Below, one piece after another: positions 8,708 to 17,088 of a stretch of DNA of 46,458 nucleotides; position 1 is the first letter of the stretch; each line of letters opens with the position of its first letter. The stretch is from NCBI GenBank assembly GCA_900320095.1, contig ONQZ01000028.1:1-46458 (forward strand). The letters are read 5' to 3'. Source of the DNA: an uncultured Lentisphaerota bacterium (GTDB taxonomy: Bacteria; Verrucomicrobiota; Lentisphaeria; Victivallales; UBA1829). A model generated the notes under the pieces. That model was not told where the DNA came from, searched no databases, and saw only the letters and a list, made by a program, of their open reading frames with translations. A program made the translations under genes and the position numbers.

Positions 8708-9499
8708 TCAGAGCGATTTTTTCAACATCTCTGGCGCAAATTTCCCGCGGGTCGCGGGATTCAGCAGACGCCATTTCGCGAGTCCGGTGCGCGCCAGACA
8801 GTACCGGAACGCGACCGCAAGACAGCCGAATCCGTACTTCACGCTCCGCCGGAACGAGATGCTCGACGCCTCCTCGAAATACTTGGTCGGGCACGAGACC
8901 TCGGCGATCACGGCTCCGGTCCATGCGATCTGCGCGAGCATTTCGTTGTCGAAGATGAAGTCGTCGGAATTGCCGCTCAGGTCGAGCGATTCGAGCAGTT
9001 CGCGCGAGAATCCGCGGTAGCCGGTGTGATACTCGGAGAGCTTCTGCCCCATGAGCACGTTTTCCGCGAACGTGAGGAAACGGTTCGAGACGTATTTGTA
9101 TAGGGGCATGCCGCCGCGCAGGGCGCATCCGCCGAGGATGCGCGAACCGAGCGTGCAGTGGTACAGGCCGTTGCCGATCATCGCCGCCATCGCCGGAATG
9201 AGCAGCGGCGTGTACTGGTAGTCCGGATGCACCATGATCACGATGTCCGCGCCGTGTTCGAGCGCGAGCCTGTAGCACTGTTTCTGGTTGCCGCCGTAAC
9301 CGGTGTTGTGCGGGAGACGGAAGGTCACGGCGCCTTCGATGCGGGACGCCGCCGCCCACGTGTCGTCGCTGCTGGCGTCGTCCACGATCACGACCTGGTC
9401 GACGAACGGCTGCGCGGCGACCTCGCGGAAGGTCTTTTCGAGGGTCTTTTCCGCGTTGTAGGCGGGCATGACCACGACGACTTTTTTCCCGTTGAACAT
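8708..9499 (-). CDS. family 2 glycosyltransferase (GT-A fold)
   Basis: 263-aa enzyme from the ATG at 9499, which has GGAG 5 nt upstream; the 58-residue in-frame extension to 9673 lacks glycosyltransferase features and would overlap the promoter. Motifs: VVVVMPAYNAEKTL (7-20), the nucleotide-binding DDASSDDT (40-47), and VHPDYQY (about 90) in the DxD position. The later EYHTGYRGFSRE segment is shared with dolichyl-phosphate mannosyltransferase-like enzymes. There is no C-terminal membrane domain, so it probably acts at the inner face of the cytoplasmic membrane or in the cytosol. It has its own promoter. The acceptor is unknown. Confidence 0.88.
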   Translation of the reverse strand: MFNGKKVVVVMPAYNAEKTLEKTFREVAAQPFVDQVVIVDDASSDDTWAAASRIEGAVTFRLPHNTGYGGNQKQCYRLALEHGADIVIMVHPDYQYTPLLIPAMAAMIGNGLYHCTLGSRILGGCALRGGMPLYKYVSNRFLTFAENVLMGQKLSEYHTGYRGFSRELLESLDLSGNSDDFIFDNEMLAQIAWTGAVIAEVSCPTKYFEEASSISFRRSVKYGFGCLAVAFRYCLARTGLAKWRLLNPATRGKFAPEMLKKSL

Positions 9500-9575
9500 C
9501 GTTGCTCCGTGTGGGTTGTTTGAGGTGCGGAGATCGGCCGCATCAGGCCGCTTTTCCGCATTCGTTTCATGCTTA

Positions 9576-9603
9576 AATATACATCCGGCGCGGCATTTTT
9601 CAA
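9576..9603 (-). promoter_or_regulatory. promoter of the GT2 gene
   Basis: On the minus strand TTGAAA (9598-9603) and TATATT (9576-9581) are 16 bp apart, about 75 nt before the ATG at 9499. Confidence 0.65.
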
Positions 9604-9689
9604 GCGGGATTCGGCGGCGCGGCGCGGATTCGGCGGAAACTCCATTCGTTTTTGCCTCGGAAAAATAGTTCATTTTCTTGATTAACGGC

Positions 9690-9718
9690 TTGAATTTTCA
9701 CGCGCGCGGGAGTATATT
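9690..9718 (+). promoter_or_regulatory. promoter of the MoxR/ABC/vWA operon
   Basis: TTGAAT (9690-9695), 17-bp GC-rich spacer, TATATT (9713-9718). It lies about 75 nt before the first gene (9792), and no other convincing promoter is seen before 24.3 kb. Confidence 0.75.
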
Positions 9719-9791
9719 TCATGACACAAAAGACAATCGACTCTTTTTTCCCTCAAACCGAACAGAACTATCCGCACATGGGGGCCAGGCC

Positions 9792-11351
9792 ATGGACCAG
9801 ACAAGTTTTCCGGCGGCATCCGGGCGCGCGCTGAACGAGCCCGTCGACGAGCTGTACAACGGCATCCGAAGCCGTCTTTTCCTTCGGGAATCCGCGGCGT
9901 TCTGCGCCGCCGCGCTCTTCCTCGCGGGCGGCGTCGTGCTCGCGTGGCGGTTCGCGTTCCCGGAATGGCCCCGCAACGCCGTGATCCTCACCTCCGTCAT
10001 GCTCGTGACCGCCGCGCTGGTCGCGGCTCTGTTCCGGGCGGTCCGCCTCACGCCGCCGAAACGCAAGCTCATGGTCTGGTTGGACGCGCATGCGGACTGC
10101 GGCGGATTCCTGGCGGCGTCGCTCGAAACGGACTGTTCCGCGTGGGCGTCGCACATCCCGGTCCCGCGCGCCCCCGAACTGAGCATGGAGTTTCCCGCCG
10201 CCCGCGTGACCGCGCTCCTCACCGCGGCGCTCTTCTTCGCCGGGGCATTTCTGGTCGATACGGACCGCGCCGGGCTGACGGGTCCGCGCACGCTCGACAT
10301 TCACGAGGAACAGCAGGAGCTGGAGGAAAAGCTCAAGATCCTCGAAGAGGAACCGCTGGTCCCGCTGGAGGAGATCGAGGCGGCGAAGGAGGAACTGGAG
10401 GAGCTCGTGGAGAACAGCTCCGGCACTTCCCCGGCGAAGACGTTCGAGGGCATCGAAGCGCTCCGCGAGCTGACCGATTCGCTCGCCGCCAACGCCTCTC
10501 GCGCGCTGGAGCATTCCGCCGACAATTTCCAGAAGCTGTCGCAGACCGCCTCCGCGCTCGCGAACCTGCCGACCGACGTGCAGGGCCGCACCAAGGCGCT
10601 GGAACAGCTCAAACAGCTCGCCGAACAGCTCGCCGCGGACGATGCCGCGCTGGCGGAGTTCCTGAAACAGAGCGGGGACAATCTAGCCTCGTCCATGACG
10701 CCGGATCAGCTTCAGTCGTTCGCCGACTCGCTCGCCGGAAACGCCCAGAGTCTGCGCGACCGCCTCGAAAAACTCGCCCAGGTCCGCAACGACCAGATGC
10801 AGCAGATGTCCGGTCAGGGACAGCAGGGGCAAGGTCAGGGTCAAGGACAAGGCCAGCAGGGGCAAGGTCAGGGGCAGCAAGGAGGACAAGGGCAAGGTCA
10901 GCAAGGACAACAAGGCCAAGGTTCCGGCTCCGGCGATACCGGCCTCGCGACCGCGGACGATTACGCGAACAGCGCCGAATCGCTTCAGCAGTGGCTGGAG
11001 GAAAACGCGCCGGGCGCATCCGAGCTTTCCGACGCCGCCGGACAGGGAAACGGCACCCCCGGCAGCGGCGGCATCTCCCGCGGACGAGGCGACGCCCTCC
11101 TCTACTTCACCGGAGCAACGCAGGACGTCGGCGACGAACGCCGCGATCTCGTGCTCGATAACAATACGCCGGGGCAGAGCGTCTCCATCCTGGAGTTCGC
11201 CACCACGCCCGGCGAGGAGACCGCCGAACGCGCCAAGGCCGGACAGCTTTCCGGAACGGGCCAGCCCGCGGAACACGCCGAAACGCGCATCCTCCCCTCG
11301 CACCGCGAATCCGTCCGGCGCTATTTCGGCAATTCGAACGATCAACCGTAA
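9792..11351 (+). CDS. coiled-coil membrane protein with Gly/Gln repeat, first gene of MoxR operon
   Basis: 519 aa from the ATG at 9792; the in-frame extension back to 9678 overlaps the promoter. It has three hydrophobic helices (about 35-53, 62-82, 137-156), then a Glu-rich coiled coil (170-210), a long helical region to about 330, a Gly/Gln low-complexity stretch (about 338-378), and a disordered C-terminal region. The layout resembles uncharacterised proteins found beside MoxR and DUF58 genes in Planctomycetes and relatives (from memory, not searched). No catalytic motif is visible. It may scaffold the membrane complex encoded downstream, with the large helical domain exposed on one side. 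MoxR follows after 16 nt. Confidence 0.75.
   Translation: MDQTSFPAASGRALNEPVDELYNGIRSRLFLRESAAFCAAALFLAGGVVLAWRFAFPEWPRNAVILTSVMLVTAALVAALFRAVRLTPPKRKLMVWLDAHADCGGFLAASLETDCSAWASHIPVPRAPELSMEFPAARVTALLTAALFFAGAFLVDTDRAGLTGPRTLDIHEEQQELEEKLKILEEEPLVPLEEIEAAKEELEELVENSSGTSPAKTFEGIEALRELTDSLAANASRALEHSADNFQKLSQTASALANLPTDVQGRTKALEQLKQLAEQLAADDAALAEFLKQSGDNLASSMTPDQLQSFADSLAGNAQSLRDRLEKLAQVRNDQMQQMSGQGQQGQGQGQGQGQQGQGQGQQGGQGQGQQGQQGQGSGSGDTGLATADDYANSAESLQQWLEENAPGASELSDAAGQGNGTPGSGGISRGRGDALLYFTGATQDVGDERRDLVLDNNTPGQSVSILEFATTPGEETAERAKAGQLSGTGQPAEHAETRILPSHRESVRRYFGNSNDQP
10811..10924 (+). repeat. in-frame GGNCAG-type low-complexity repeat
   Basis: Short irregular tandem units of CAGGGGCAAGGT type encode the Gly/Gln stretch of the first operon gene. 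The array is prone to length change. Confidence 0.8.
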
Positions 11352-11367
11352 CATTTTTCATACCCAC

Positions 11368-12429
11368 ATGGAGCAGACTCCCGCGATGAACACCGAATCC
11401 AACTCCCTGATGACTCCCGAAGAACTCAACCGCGTCAGCAGCCTGGCGGCGCGCCTCCTCGACGAACTCGACAAGATCCTCCTCGGCCAGCACGAGGTCC
11501 ACAGGCTCCTCCTCATCGGCATTTTCAGCCGCGGCCACGTCCTGCTCGAAGGCCTCCCCGGCGTCGGCAAGACCGCGCTCGTGAAGGCGCTCGGCAAGCT
11601 CATGCGCCTCGAGTTCAAGCGCATCCAGTTCACGCCCGACCTGCTCCCCAGCGACATCCTCGGCGGCAGCATCCTGCAGGTCATGCCCGACGGTTCCCGC
11701 AGGATGGAGTTCCAGCCCGGCGCGATCTTCTCCAACATCCTCCTCGCCGACGAGATCAACCGCGCGTCGCCGAAGACCCAGTCCGCCATGCTCGAAGCCA
11801 TGCAGGAACACGCCGTGACGCTCCTCGGCGAGACGCGTCCCCTGCCCGATCCGTTCTTCGTGCTCGCCTCGCAGAACCCGATCGAGCTGGAAGGCACCTA
11901 CCCGATCCCGGAGGCGCAGCTCGACCGATTCCTCTTCAAGATCAACGTGGCGGGCGTCGACGCCGACGTCCTCACGCAGATCATCGCGAACCGCCGCCGC
12001 GGCGAACCGCCGGAGCCGGAATGGACGCTCGCCGCCGAAGAACTCCGCGAGATCTTCGCCGCCATGGACCGCGTCTATCTCAGCGAATCCGTCGCGAACT
12101 ACATCGCGCGCATCGTCGCCGCCGGACACCCCGGCAACCCCGCCGCCATCCCGGACGTGACGAAGTTCGTGACCTATGGCCCCTCCCCCCGCGCCGCAAT
12201 CGCCCTCGCCGAATCCTCACGCGCCGCCGCGCTCATCGCCGGACGTCCCGCGGTCGGGTTCGAGGACGTCCGCAGCGTGGCGCCCGCGGTCCTGAACCAC
12301 CGCCTCATCCTGAACTACCAGGCGAAGCTCGACAAGATCACGCCCGTGGAGCTTTCCACCCGCCTCCTCGAAAAAGTCGACCCCGCCGGCATCGAATGGC
12401 CGCAGGGCGTCAACGCCGGAAAGGATTGA
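11368..12429 (+). CDS. moxR: MoxR family AAA+ ATPase
   Basis: 353-aa AAA+ ATPase. Walker A GLPGVGKT (62-69), Walker B NILLADEINRA (123-133), sensor 1 ASQNPIE (167-173) and the arginine-containing QLDRF (184-188) are intact. The C-terminal lid domain (AAA_lid_2 type) is present. MoxR ATPases work as chaperones that mature or remodel partner complexes together with vWA-domain proteins; here DUF58 and two vWA proteins are encoded in the same operon. The ATG at 11368 has no clear ribosome site and an alternative ATG lies 18 nt downstream, so the start is uncertain by six residues. Confidence 0.95.
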   Translation: MEQTPAMNTESNSLMTPEELNRVSSLAARLLDELDKILLGQHEVHRLLLIGIFSRGHVLLEGLPGVGKTALVKALGKLMRLEFKRIQFTPDLLPSDILGGSILQVMPDGSRRMEFQPGAIFSNILLADEINRASPKTQSAMLEAMQEHAVTLLGETRPLPDPFFVLASQNPIELEGTYPIPEAQLDRFLFKINVAGVDADVLTQIIANRRRGEPPEPEWTLAAEELREIFAAMDRVYLSESVANYIARIVAAGHPGNPAAIPDVTKFVTYGPSPRAAIALAESSRAAALIAGRPAVGFEDVRSVAPAVLNHRLILNYQAKLDKITPVELSTRLLEKVDPAGIEWPQGVNAGKD

Positions 12430-12438
12430 GGACCGACC

Positions 12439-13440
12439 ATGACACATCGCATTGCAACGGCGTTCCGGCGCGCGCTCCTGCCCGCGCTTCTCCTGCTGCT
12501 GCCCGTCGCGGCGTCCGCGTTCGCGACCAGCCAGGCCCCGGTCATCGCCCCGACCCGAAGCCCCGGCACGGGCGGCATCGCCGGCGGCCCCGGCGCTCCC
12601 CGTCCTCAGGAGTCCGGCGAGGAAGAACCGGAAGAGGCGCGGGATCCCTCCGGCATGGCCTTGAGTTCCGCCTCGTCCGGCCCGGTCTCGATCTCCATCG
12701 TGCCCTCGCCGTTTATCTCCGTCGCATCCGGCGACCAGATCGTCCGCGAGTTCACCGTCCGCAACGACTCCGCCAACGACATCGACGTCTCCATCATCAT
12801 GCCGTTCCGGATCGACAGCTGGCGCGACGAAGCCATGCGGACCGTTTCGACCTCGCGCCGGGTCCCCGCCCGTTCCGTCCAGACCATCCAGCTCTTCGTC
12901 CCGACAAATACATCACAGGAGATGTCGCGCGGCATTGAGGTCGTGAACCCGAAGATTTACGTCAACAGAAGACCGTTCCGGCCGCCCGCCGGGATCTTCA
13001 ATTCCGGAGACATCAAACGGAATTATTACTCCCTGCCGAACACGTTCAGCACGAACGAACAGCTCGTGCAGGCGATTCTCATTGCGTTTCACAATTCATC
13101 TGTTTCCAGTTCCTCCTATTCCGACACGACACTGCTGTTCTCCGACTCCGACACGATCCAGTGGCCCGCGATCCCGCAGTTCTACCAGGCGAAGAACATG
13201 CTGTTCCGCAAGACCACTGACAGGTTCACGCCCGACGCCGAACGCGCCATGCACGACCGGAACCCGACTTTCCCGGCCGTCCGGTCATCGTGCCGCGCGG
13301 ATTCGGACGCACCATCGTGCTGGACGAAAGCAGTCTCCGCAATCCGCTGCCTCCCCGTCCGGCCGCCTCGAATTCCGACAGCGAGGACGAAAAGCCGTAT
13401 TACGCGCGCAGAACAAGCGACGCCGAGATCGAAAACATAG
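12439..13440 (+). CDS. secreted/membrane BatD-like protein, N-terminal part before a -1 frameshift
   Basis: Read as given, this frame yields 333 aa, of which about 278 are genuine. It starts with a signal peptide (hydrophobic run ALLPALLLLLPVAASAFA, about 12-29), a Pro/Glu-rich linker and a beta-rich, Ig-like segment with DQIVREFTVRNDS, resembling N-terminal domains of envelope proteins that handle protein or polymer substrates. From about 13270 the frame turns into Arg/Ser/Pro-rich nonsense, and the natural continuation is in the -1 frame (next entry). The joined product, 12439-14537, would be about 699 aa. The crossover lies on TTTCCCG (13269-13275), in the X XXY YYZ register of -1 slippery sites. 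It starts 9 nt after moxR. Confidence 0.7.
   Translation: MTHRIATAFRRALLPALLLLLPVAASAFATSQAPVIAPTRSPGTGGIAGGPGAPRPQESGEEEPEEARDPSGMALSSASSGPVSISIVPSPFISVASGDQIVREFTVRNDSANDIDVSIIMPFRIDSWRDEAMRTVSTSRRVPARSVQTIQLFVPTNTSQEMSRGIEVVNPKIYVNRRPFRPPAGIFNSGDIKRNYYSLPNTFSTNEQLVQAILIAFHNSSVSSSSYSDTTLLFSDSDTIQWPAIPQFYQAKNMLFRKTTDRFTPDAERAMHDRNPTFPAVRSSCRADSDAPSCWTKAVSAIRCLPVRPPRIPTARTKSRITRAEQATPRSKT
13269..13275 (+). other. TTTCCCG heptamer at the frame crossover
   Basis: In the upstream frame the codons are ACT TTC CCG, so T TTC CCG fits X XXY YYZ. Slipping back one base gives TTT CCC and joins the frames exactly where protein-like sequence switches. A weak GTCCG/CGGAC stem (13279-13283 with 13304-13308) lies just downstream, closer than usual for stimulators. 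Confidence 0.35.
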
Positions 13441-14537
13441 CAAAAGCCAATCAGCAGACGATCAACTACCTGAAAGCACGGGAAATCTTCCTCGAAAGCC
13501 CCGCCGTGGCCGTCCAGATGCTGCCCTGCATCGACATCCCGAACCTGTCGTTCGCCGTGGTCATCCTCGCGCTGCTGGCGTACATCATCATCGTCGGCCC
13601 GGTCAACTATTTCTACCTCATCAAACATAAGAAAAGCGTGCTCCTGCTCCTCTTCACCGTCCCGGTGATCTCCCTCGTCTTCGTCGGGATCGTGATCCTC
13701 TTCGTCACGCTCTTCGAGGGCTGGTTCTCCCGCGCGTCCGCCGTCGGCATGACCTTCCTCGACCAGCAGGAAAGCATGGCATACACGCGCGCCGCAGTGA
13801 ACCTCTACGCGCCCGTCCCCGTCCGCAGGCTCGTCTTCGACCCCATCGACACCGTGTCGTTCGCCAACGCGAAAAGCCTCGACGTCTCGCTCGGACGCGA
13901 CCAGGTCGTGACCGGCGCGAACCAGGCGCGCGTCCCGCTGATCTACGGCGTCTCCCGCGCGGAAAAACGCCTCGAACAGCTCAGGGTCTCCCGTACCGCC
14001 GCCGGCACGCTCACCGTCATGAACGGCCTCGGCGCGCCGGTCAGGCTCCTCGCCATGCGGACCCCGGACGGCGAATACTGGCTCCCGCCGGACGACATGA
14101 TCCAGCCGGGCGCGTCCGCCGAACTGAAACCGTTCACCGGCATGGCGGCCGGCGCCTTCGACCTCGCGCTGCCCGACAAATTCGGCAGTCTGGGCGGCGA
14201 CATCTTCACCGTCGAACGCGACCGGATGTTCCATGCTCTTTTCGCCTGGCTGTATGAAAAATCGCCCGAGGACAGTCCGGACGGCAACACCGCCCGGCGC
14301 GGCACGCAATACACCTTCGGCGGGAAGCGGGCGGACCTGATCAGGAACGCGCTCGCGTCCGCCCCCGCCGGAAACGACGGTCTCTCCCCGCTCGCGGGCT
14401 GTCTTTCCCCCGGCATGTACATCGCGGAAACCGACCGTCCGATGTTCTATGACCCCGGCTGCTCCCCCGTTTCCTTCCGTGCCCGCCACATCGTCGCCGG
14501 CACGTTCACCCTTCAGGAGTCCGCACATGAAAACTGA
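13290..14537 (+). CDS. C-terminal part of the frameshifted BatD-like membrane protein
   Basis: The -1 frame carries the rest of the preceding gene. Sensible sequence begins before the GTG at 13290 (GRPVIVPRGFGR continues directly after the crossover at 13275), so this is not a separate gene with its own start; no ribosome site precedes the GTG. Two membrane helices flank a conserved-looking GPVNYFYLIKHKK loop (near 13600), as seen in large membrane proteins next to ABC and MoxR genes. A beta-rich C-terminal domain of about 270 residues follows. The end overlaps the ABC ATPase gene by 11 nt, so translation of the ATPase may depend on ribosomes reaching this stop. If translation stopped in the first frame, coupling would be lost. 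Confidence 0.7.
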   Translation: MPRGFGRTIVLDESSLRNPLPPRPAASNSDSEDEKPYYARRTSDAEIENIAKANQQTINYLKAREIFLESPAVAVQMLPCIDIPNLSFAVVILALLAYIIIVGPVNYFYLIKHKKSVLLLLFTVPVISLVFVGIVILFVTLFEGWFSRASAVGMTFLDQQESMAYTRAAVNLYAPVPVRRLVFDPIDTVSFANAKSLDVSLGRDQVVTGANQARVPLIYGVSRAEKRLEQLRVSRTAAGTLTVMNGLGAPVRLLAMRTPDGEYWLPPDDMIQPGASAELKPFTGMAAGAFDLALPDKFGSLGGDIFTVERDRMFHALFAWLYEKSPEDSPDGNTARRGTQYTFGGKRADLIRNALASAPAGNDGLSPLAGCLSPGMYIAETDRPMFYDPGCSPVSFRARHIVAGTFTLQESAHEN

Positions 14538-15564
14538 AGTCCGCAATCTCACGCGCGTTTTCGGCAAGACCGTCGCCGTCAATGATATCTCCTTCTCGTT
14601 CGAAGACGGCAACATCTTCGGCTTCATCGGCCCGAACGGCGCGGGCAAGACCACCACGATCCGCATCATGGCCACGCTCGACCTCGCCACGTCCGGCGAC
14701 GTCCTCTACGACGGCGTTTCCGCCACGCTCTACCCGGAGGCGGTCCGCCGCGTGGTCGGCTACATGCCCGACTCCCTGCCCGGCTACAAGGACATCCAGG
14801 TCTGGGAATACCTCGACTTCTTCGCGCGCAGTTTCGGCCTGAAGGGCGCGGAGCGCACGCGCGCGCTGAACGACATCGTGGAGTTCACCAACCTCGGCGA
14901 ACTCCGCACGAAGTTCCTCTTCGCGCTCTCCAAGGGCATGAAGCAGCGCGTCAGCCTCGCGCGCGCCCTGATCCACAACCCGAAGGTGCTCATCATGGAC
15001 GAACCGGCGGCCGGTCTCGACCCCCGGGCGCGCCACGAACTCCGCACGCTCCTGAAGATCCTCGCCGAACAGAAGAAGGCGATCTTCCTGAGCAGCCACA
15101 TCCTGTCCGAACTGCAGGACATCTGCGACGGCGCGGTCATCATCGAACAGGGCAAACTCCTGTCCGCCGGCACGCTCAACGATCTGCTCGCGCAGGTCAA
15201 CGGCGGAGCCCCCGCCCCGGCACAGGCGCAGTCCGGCGAATCCGCCGACCTGTCCGGCACGTCCCCGGAACAGCAGGCCGCATCCGCGCCGCAGACCGCG
15301 CCGAAGGGCGTCAGCGTGACGCTCAAGACGCCGCGCGGCGAGGCGGAACCCGTCCGGCTGAAACTCCTCGAACACCCGCTCACGCGCTCCGTGGACCTGT
15401 TCGACGACGACGAAGTCCACGCGATCATCGAGGGCAACGACGCCGAGGTCTCGCGCGTCGTCGGCACCGTCTTCGCCGCCGGGCTCACGGTCCTGTCGTT
15501 CAACCGGAACCAGATGGGCCTGGAGGAGCTGTTCATGAAGATCACGCAGGGCAAGGTCCAGTAA
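14527..15564 (+). CDS. ABC transporter ATP-binding protein (ABC-2 exporter type)
   Basis: 345 aa from the ATG at 14527, with AGGAG 8 nt upstream; the in-frame extension to 14449 lies inside the previous gene. Walker A GPNGAGKT (35-42), signature LSKGMKQR (about 137), Walker B VLIMDEPAAGLD (about 152-163) and H-loop SSHIL are intact. The Q-loop region reads YMPDS, without the usual Gln. After the ATPase core an Ala/Pro/Ser-rich linker (about 225-260) leads to an extra alpha/beta domain of 80 residues. The partner permease follows after 12 nt. Such pairs export or extract lipids, polysaccharides or proteins; no substrate can be named. Confidence 0.93.
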   Translation: MKTEVRNLTRVFGKTVAVNDISFSFEDGNIFGFIGPNGAGKTTTIRIMATLDLATSGDVLYDGVSATLYPEAVRRVVGYMPDSLPGYKDIQVWEYLDFFARSFGLKGAERTRALNDIVEFTNLGELRTKFLFALSKGMKQRVSLARALIHNPKVLIMDEPAAGLDPRARHELRTLLKILAEQKKAIFLSSHILSELQDICDGAVIIEQGKLLSAGTLNDLLAQVNGGAPAPAQAQSGESADLSGTSPEQQAASAPQTAPKGVSVTLKTPRGEAEPVRLKLLEHPLTRSVDLFDDDEVHAIIEGNDAEVSRVVGTVFAAGLTVLSFNRNQMGLEELFMKITQGKVQ

Positions 15565-15576
15565 GGAGACGCGGTC

Positions 15577-17088
15577 ATGTTCAGCAAACTCTTCTCCGGC
15601 ATCGCCGAATCCGTCAATCCGGTCTTCATCAAGGAGATGCGCCAGTATTTCCAGAACCGCCGCATGATCATCTTCATGGGCGTCCTGCTCCTCGTCCAGT
15701 TCATCTGCACGCTCTTCTTCTCCTCCGCCATGCAGTTCGACGCGTACGACTCCTCCGGCGTGGGCTTCTTCCTGCTCATCATCCTCGCCGGGTCCGTGCT
15801 CTCCGTCATCATCTGCGCGGCGGGCGCGCAGCAGCGCTTCGCGGAGGAACGCTCCGACAAGGAGCTGAACTACTCCATGCTGACCACGCTCAGGCCGTCG
15901 TCGATCATCTGGGGCAAGCTCGAAGGCGCGATGGTCATGATCCTGTGCATCTTCTCCCTGCTCCTGCCGTTCCTGACGGCCGCGTACTTCATGCGCGGGC
16001 TCTCGGCGGCGTCCCTGCTCTTCACGCTCTGCATCTTCCCGGTCCTTATGATCTACACGCTCGCGGGCATCTTCGCCGGGGCGTTCGGCAACAAATGGAT
16101 CACGGGCATTTTCTTCTTCGCGCTCGCCTGCTCCACGGTGTTCCTGCTCGTCGCCTCGATCGAAATCATCGACGACCTCATGAGCCGGGGCGGACTGGAT
16201 TCCGATTTCTGGATCGCCGTCCTCGTCGAATACGAGATCGCGTTCCTGCTCGGCGTCCTGCTCTTCCTCCTCTCGCTCGCGGTGATCTCCCCGCCGAAGT
16301 CCAACCGATTCTGCCCGGTGAAAGTCTACCTCTTCGCCATGCCCGCCATCGCGTTCCTCCTGATCCTGCCGTACTACATCGCTTTCCGCAACACCGGTTT
16401 CACACGCGACGTCTATTTCGTTATCGAATTCATCTTCTGCGCCTGCGCCGCCGTGGCGATGACGCTGATCGCGGTCTGCGAGCCGCCGATGGACAGCCTC
16501 CGCGTGTACATGAAGTGCCCGCGCGGAAGCCTCGGACGCTTCGTGCATTTCCTCTTCTCGTCCGGGTTCGCCGGGACCCTGCTCCTGGTCCTCCCGGTCC
16601 TCGCGGCCCCGATCGCGACGCTCCCGTTCAGCAAACTTTCGAACTCCGAAAGGTCCACGATCTGCGGCATCATGGCCATCCCCGTTTCCTTCTTCGTCTA
16701 CGCGCTCCTGTCGCTCCTGCTGAGCCGCATCGTCAAACTGCGCATCCCGGCGCTGGCGTGGATGATCATTCTCGAGATCGCCGGAAACCTACTCGGCTGG
16801 ATCCCGCTCACGCTCTGGGAAGGACTGGACTTCGGATCGAGATTCGGGGGGTCGATCCCGATGCCCCTCCGCGTCTCCTGCATGGAGGTCTCCCATCTCT
16901 ACTGTTTCGTGGAGGCCTTTGAATCCTCCCGGACCAGCTGGCACTGCTACTATGCGCTCGCAGCGTCCGTGGCCGTCGCAGGCGTCCTCCTCCTGGCCAT
17001 GTCGCCGTTCCTCTTCAAGACGTTCCGTCAGCACCGCCGCCCCGACATCGAGGTCAAACCGCCCACCAAGGACATGCTCGGCAAATGA
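15577..17088 (+). CDS. ABC-2 type permease
   Basis: 503-aa integral membrane protein with about twelve hydrophobic helices. The N-terminus NPVFIKEMRQYFQNRR (about 11-26) just before TM1 is the usual start of ABC-2 permeases, where it contacts the ATPase. GGAG lies about 8 nt before the ATG. It is longer than the six-helix ABC-2 domain, with an additional C-terminal set of helices, as in exporters where one chain carries a duplicated or extended core. It overlaps the next gene by 4 nt (ATGA). Works with the ATPase encoded just upstream. Confidence 0.88.
   Translation: MFSKLFSGIAESVNPVFIKEMRQYFQNRRMIIFMGVLLLVQFICTLFFSSAMQFDAYDSSGVGFFLLIILAGSVLSVIICAAGAQQRFAEERSDKELNYSMLTTLRPSSIIWGKLEGAMVMILCIFSLLLPFLTAAYFMRGLSAASLLFTLCIFPVLMIYTLAGIFAGAFGNKWITGIFFFALACSTVFLLVASIEIIDDLMSRGGLDSDFWIAVLVEYEIAFLLGVLLFLLSLAVISPPKSNRFCPVKVYLFAMPAIAFLLILPYYIAFRNTGFTRDVYFVIEFIFCACAAVAMTLIAVCEPPMDSLRVYMKCPRGSLGRFVHFLFSSGFAGTLLLVLPVLAAPIATLPFSKLSNSERSTICGIMAIPVSFFVYALLSLLLSRIVKLRIPALAWMIILEIAGNLLGWIPLTLWEGLDFGSRFGGSIPMPLRVSCMEVSHLYCFVEAFESSRTSWHCYYALAASVAVAGVLLLAMSPFLFKTFRQHRRPDIEVKPPTKDMLGK

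Noticed and set aside
8686..8712. GCAAC-GT-GTTGC palindrome next to an A-run as terminator of the GT2 gene
   Set aside because: The loop is too small, it overlaps the stop codon, and the run after it on the minus strand is A, not T.
10811..10924. CRISPR or tandem repeat array
   Set aside because: Units are short, irregular, in frame and encode Gly/Gln; there are no spacers. No CRISPR array is seen in the window.
10683..11354. Leu/Ser-rich minus-strand frame that looks like a membrane protein
   Set aside because: The LTLPLLALSLTL stretch is only the antisense of the Gly/Gln repeat.
13290..13440. Two independent overlapping genes at the BatD-like locus
   Set aside because: The second frame has no ribosome site, its sensible sequence begins before the GTG, and the first frame ends in nonsense; one split gene explains both.
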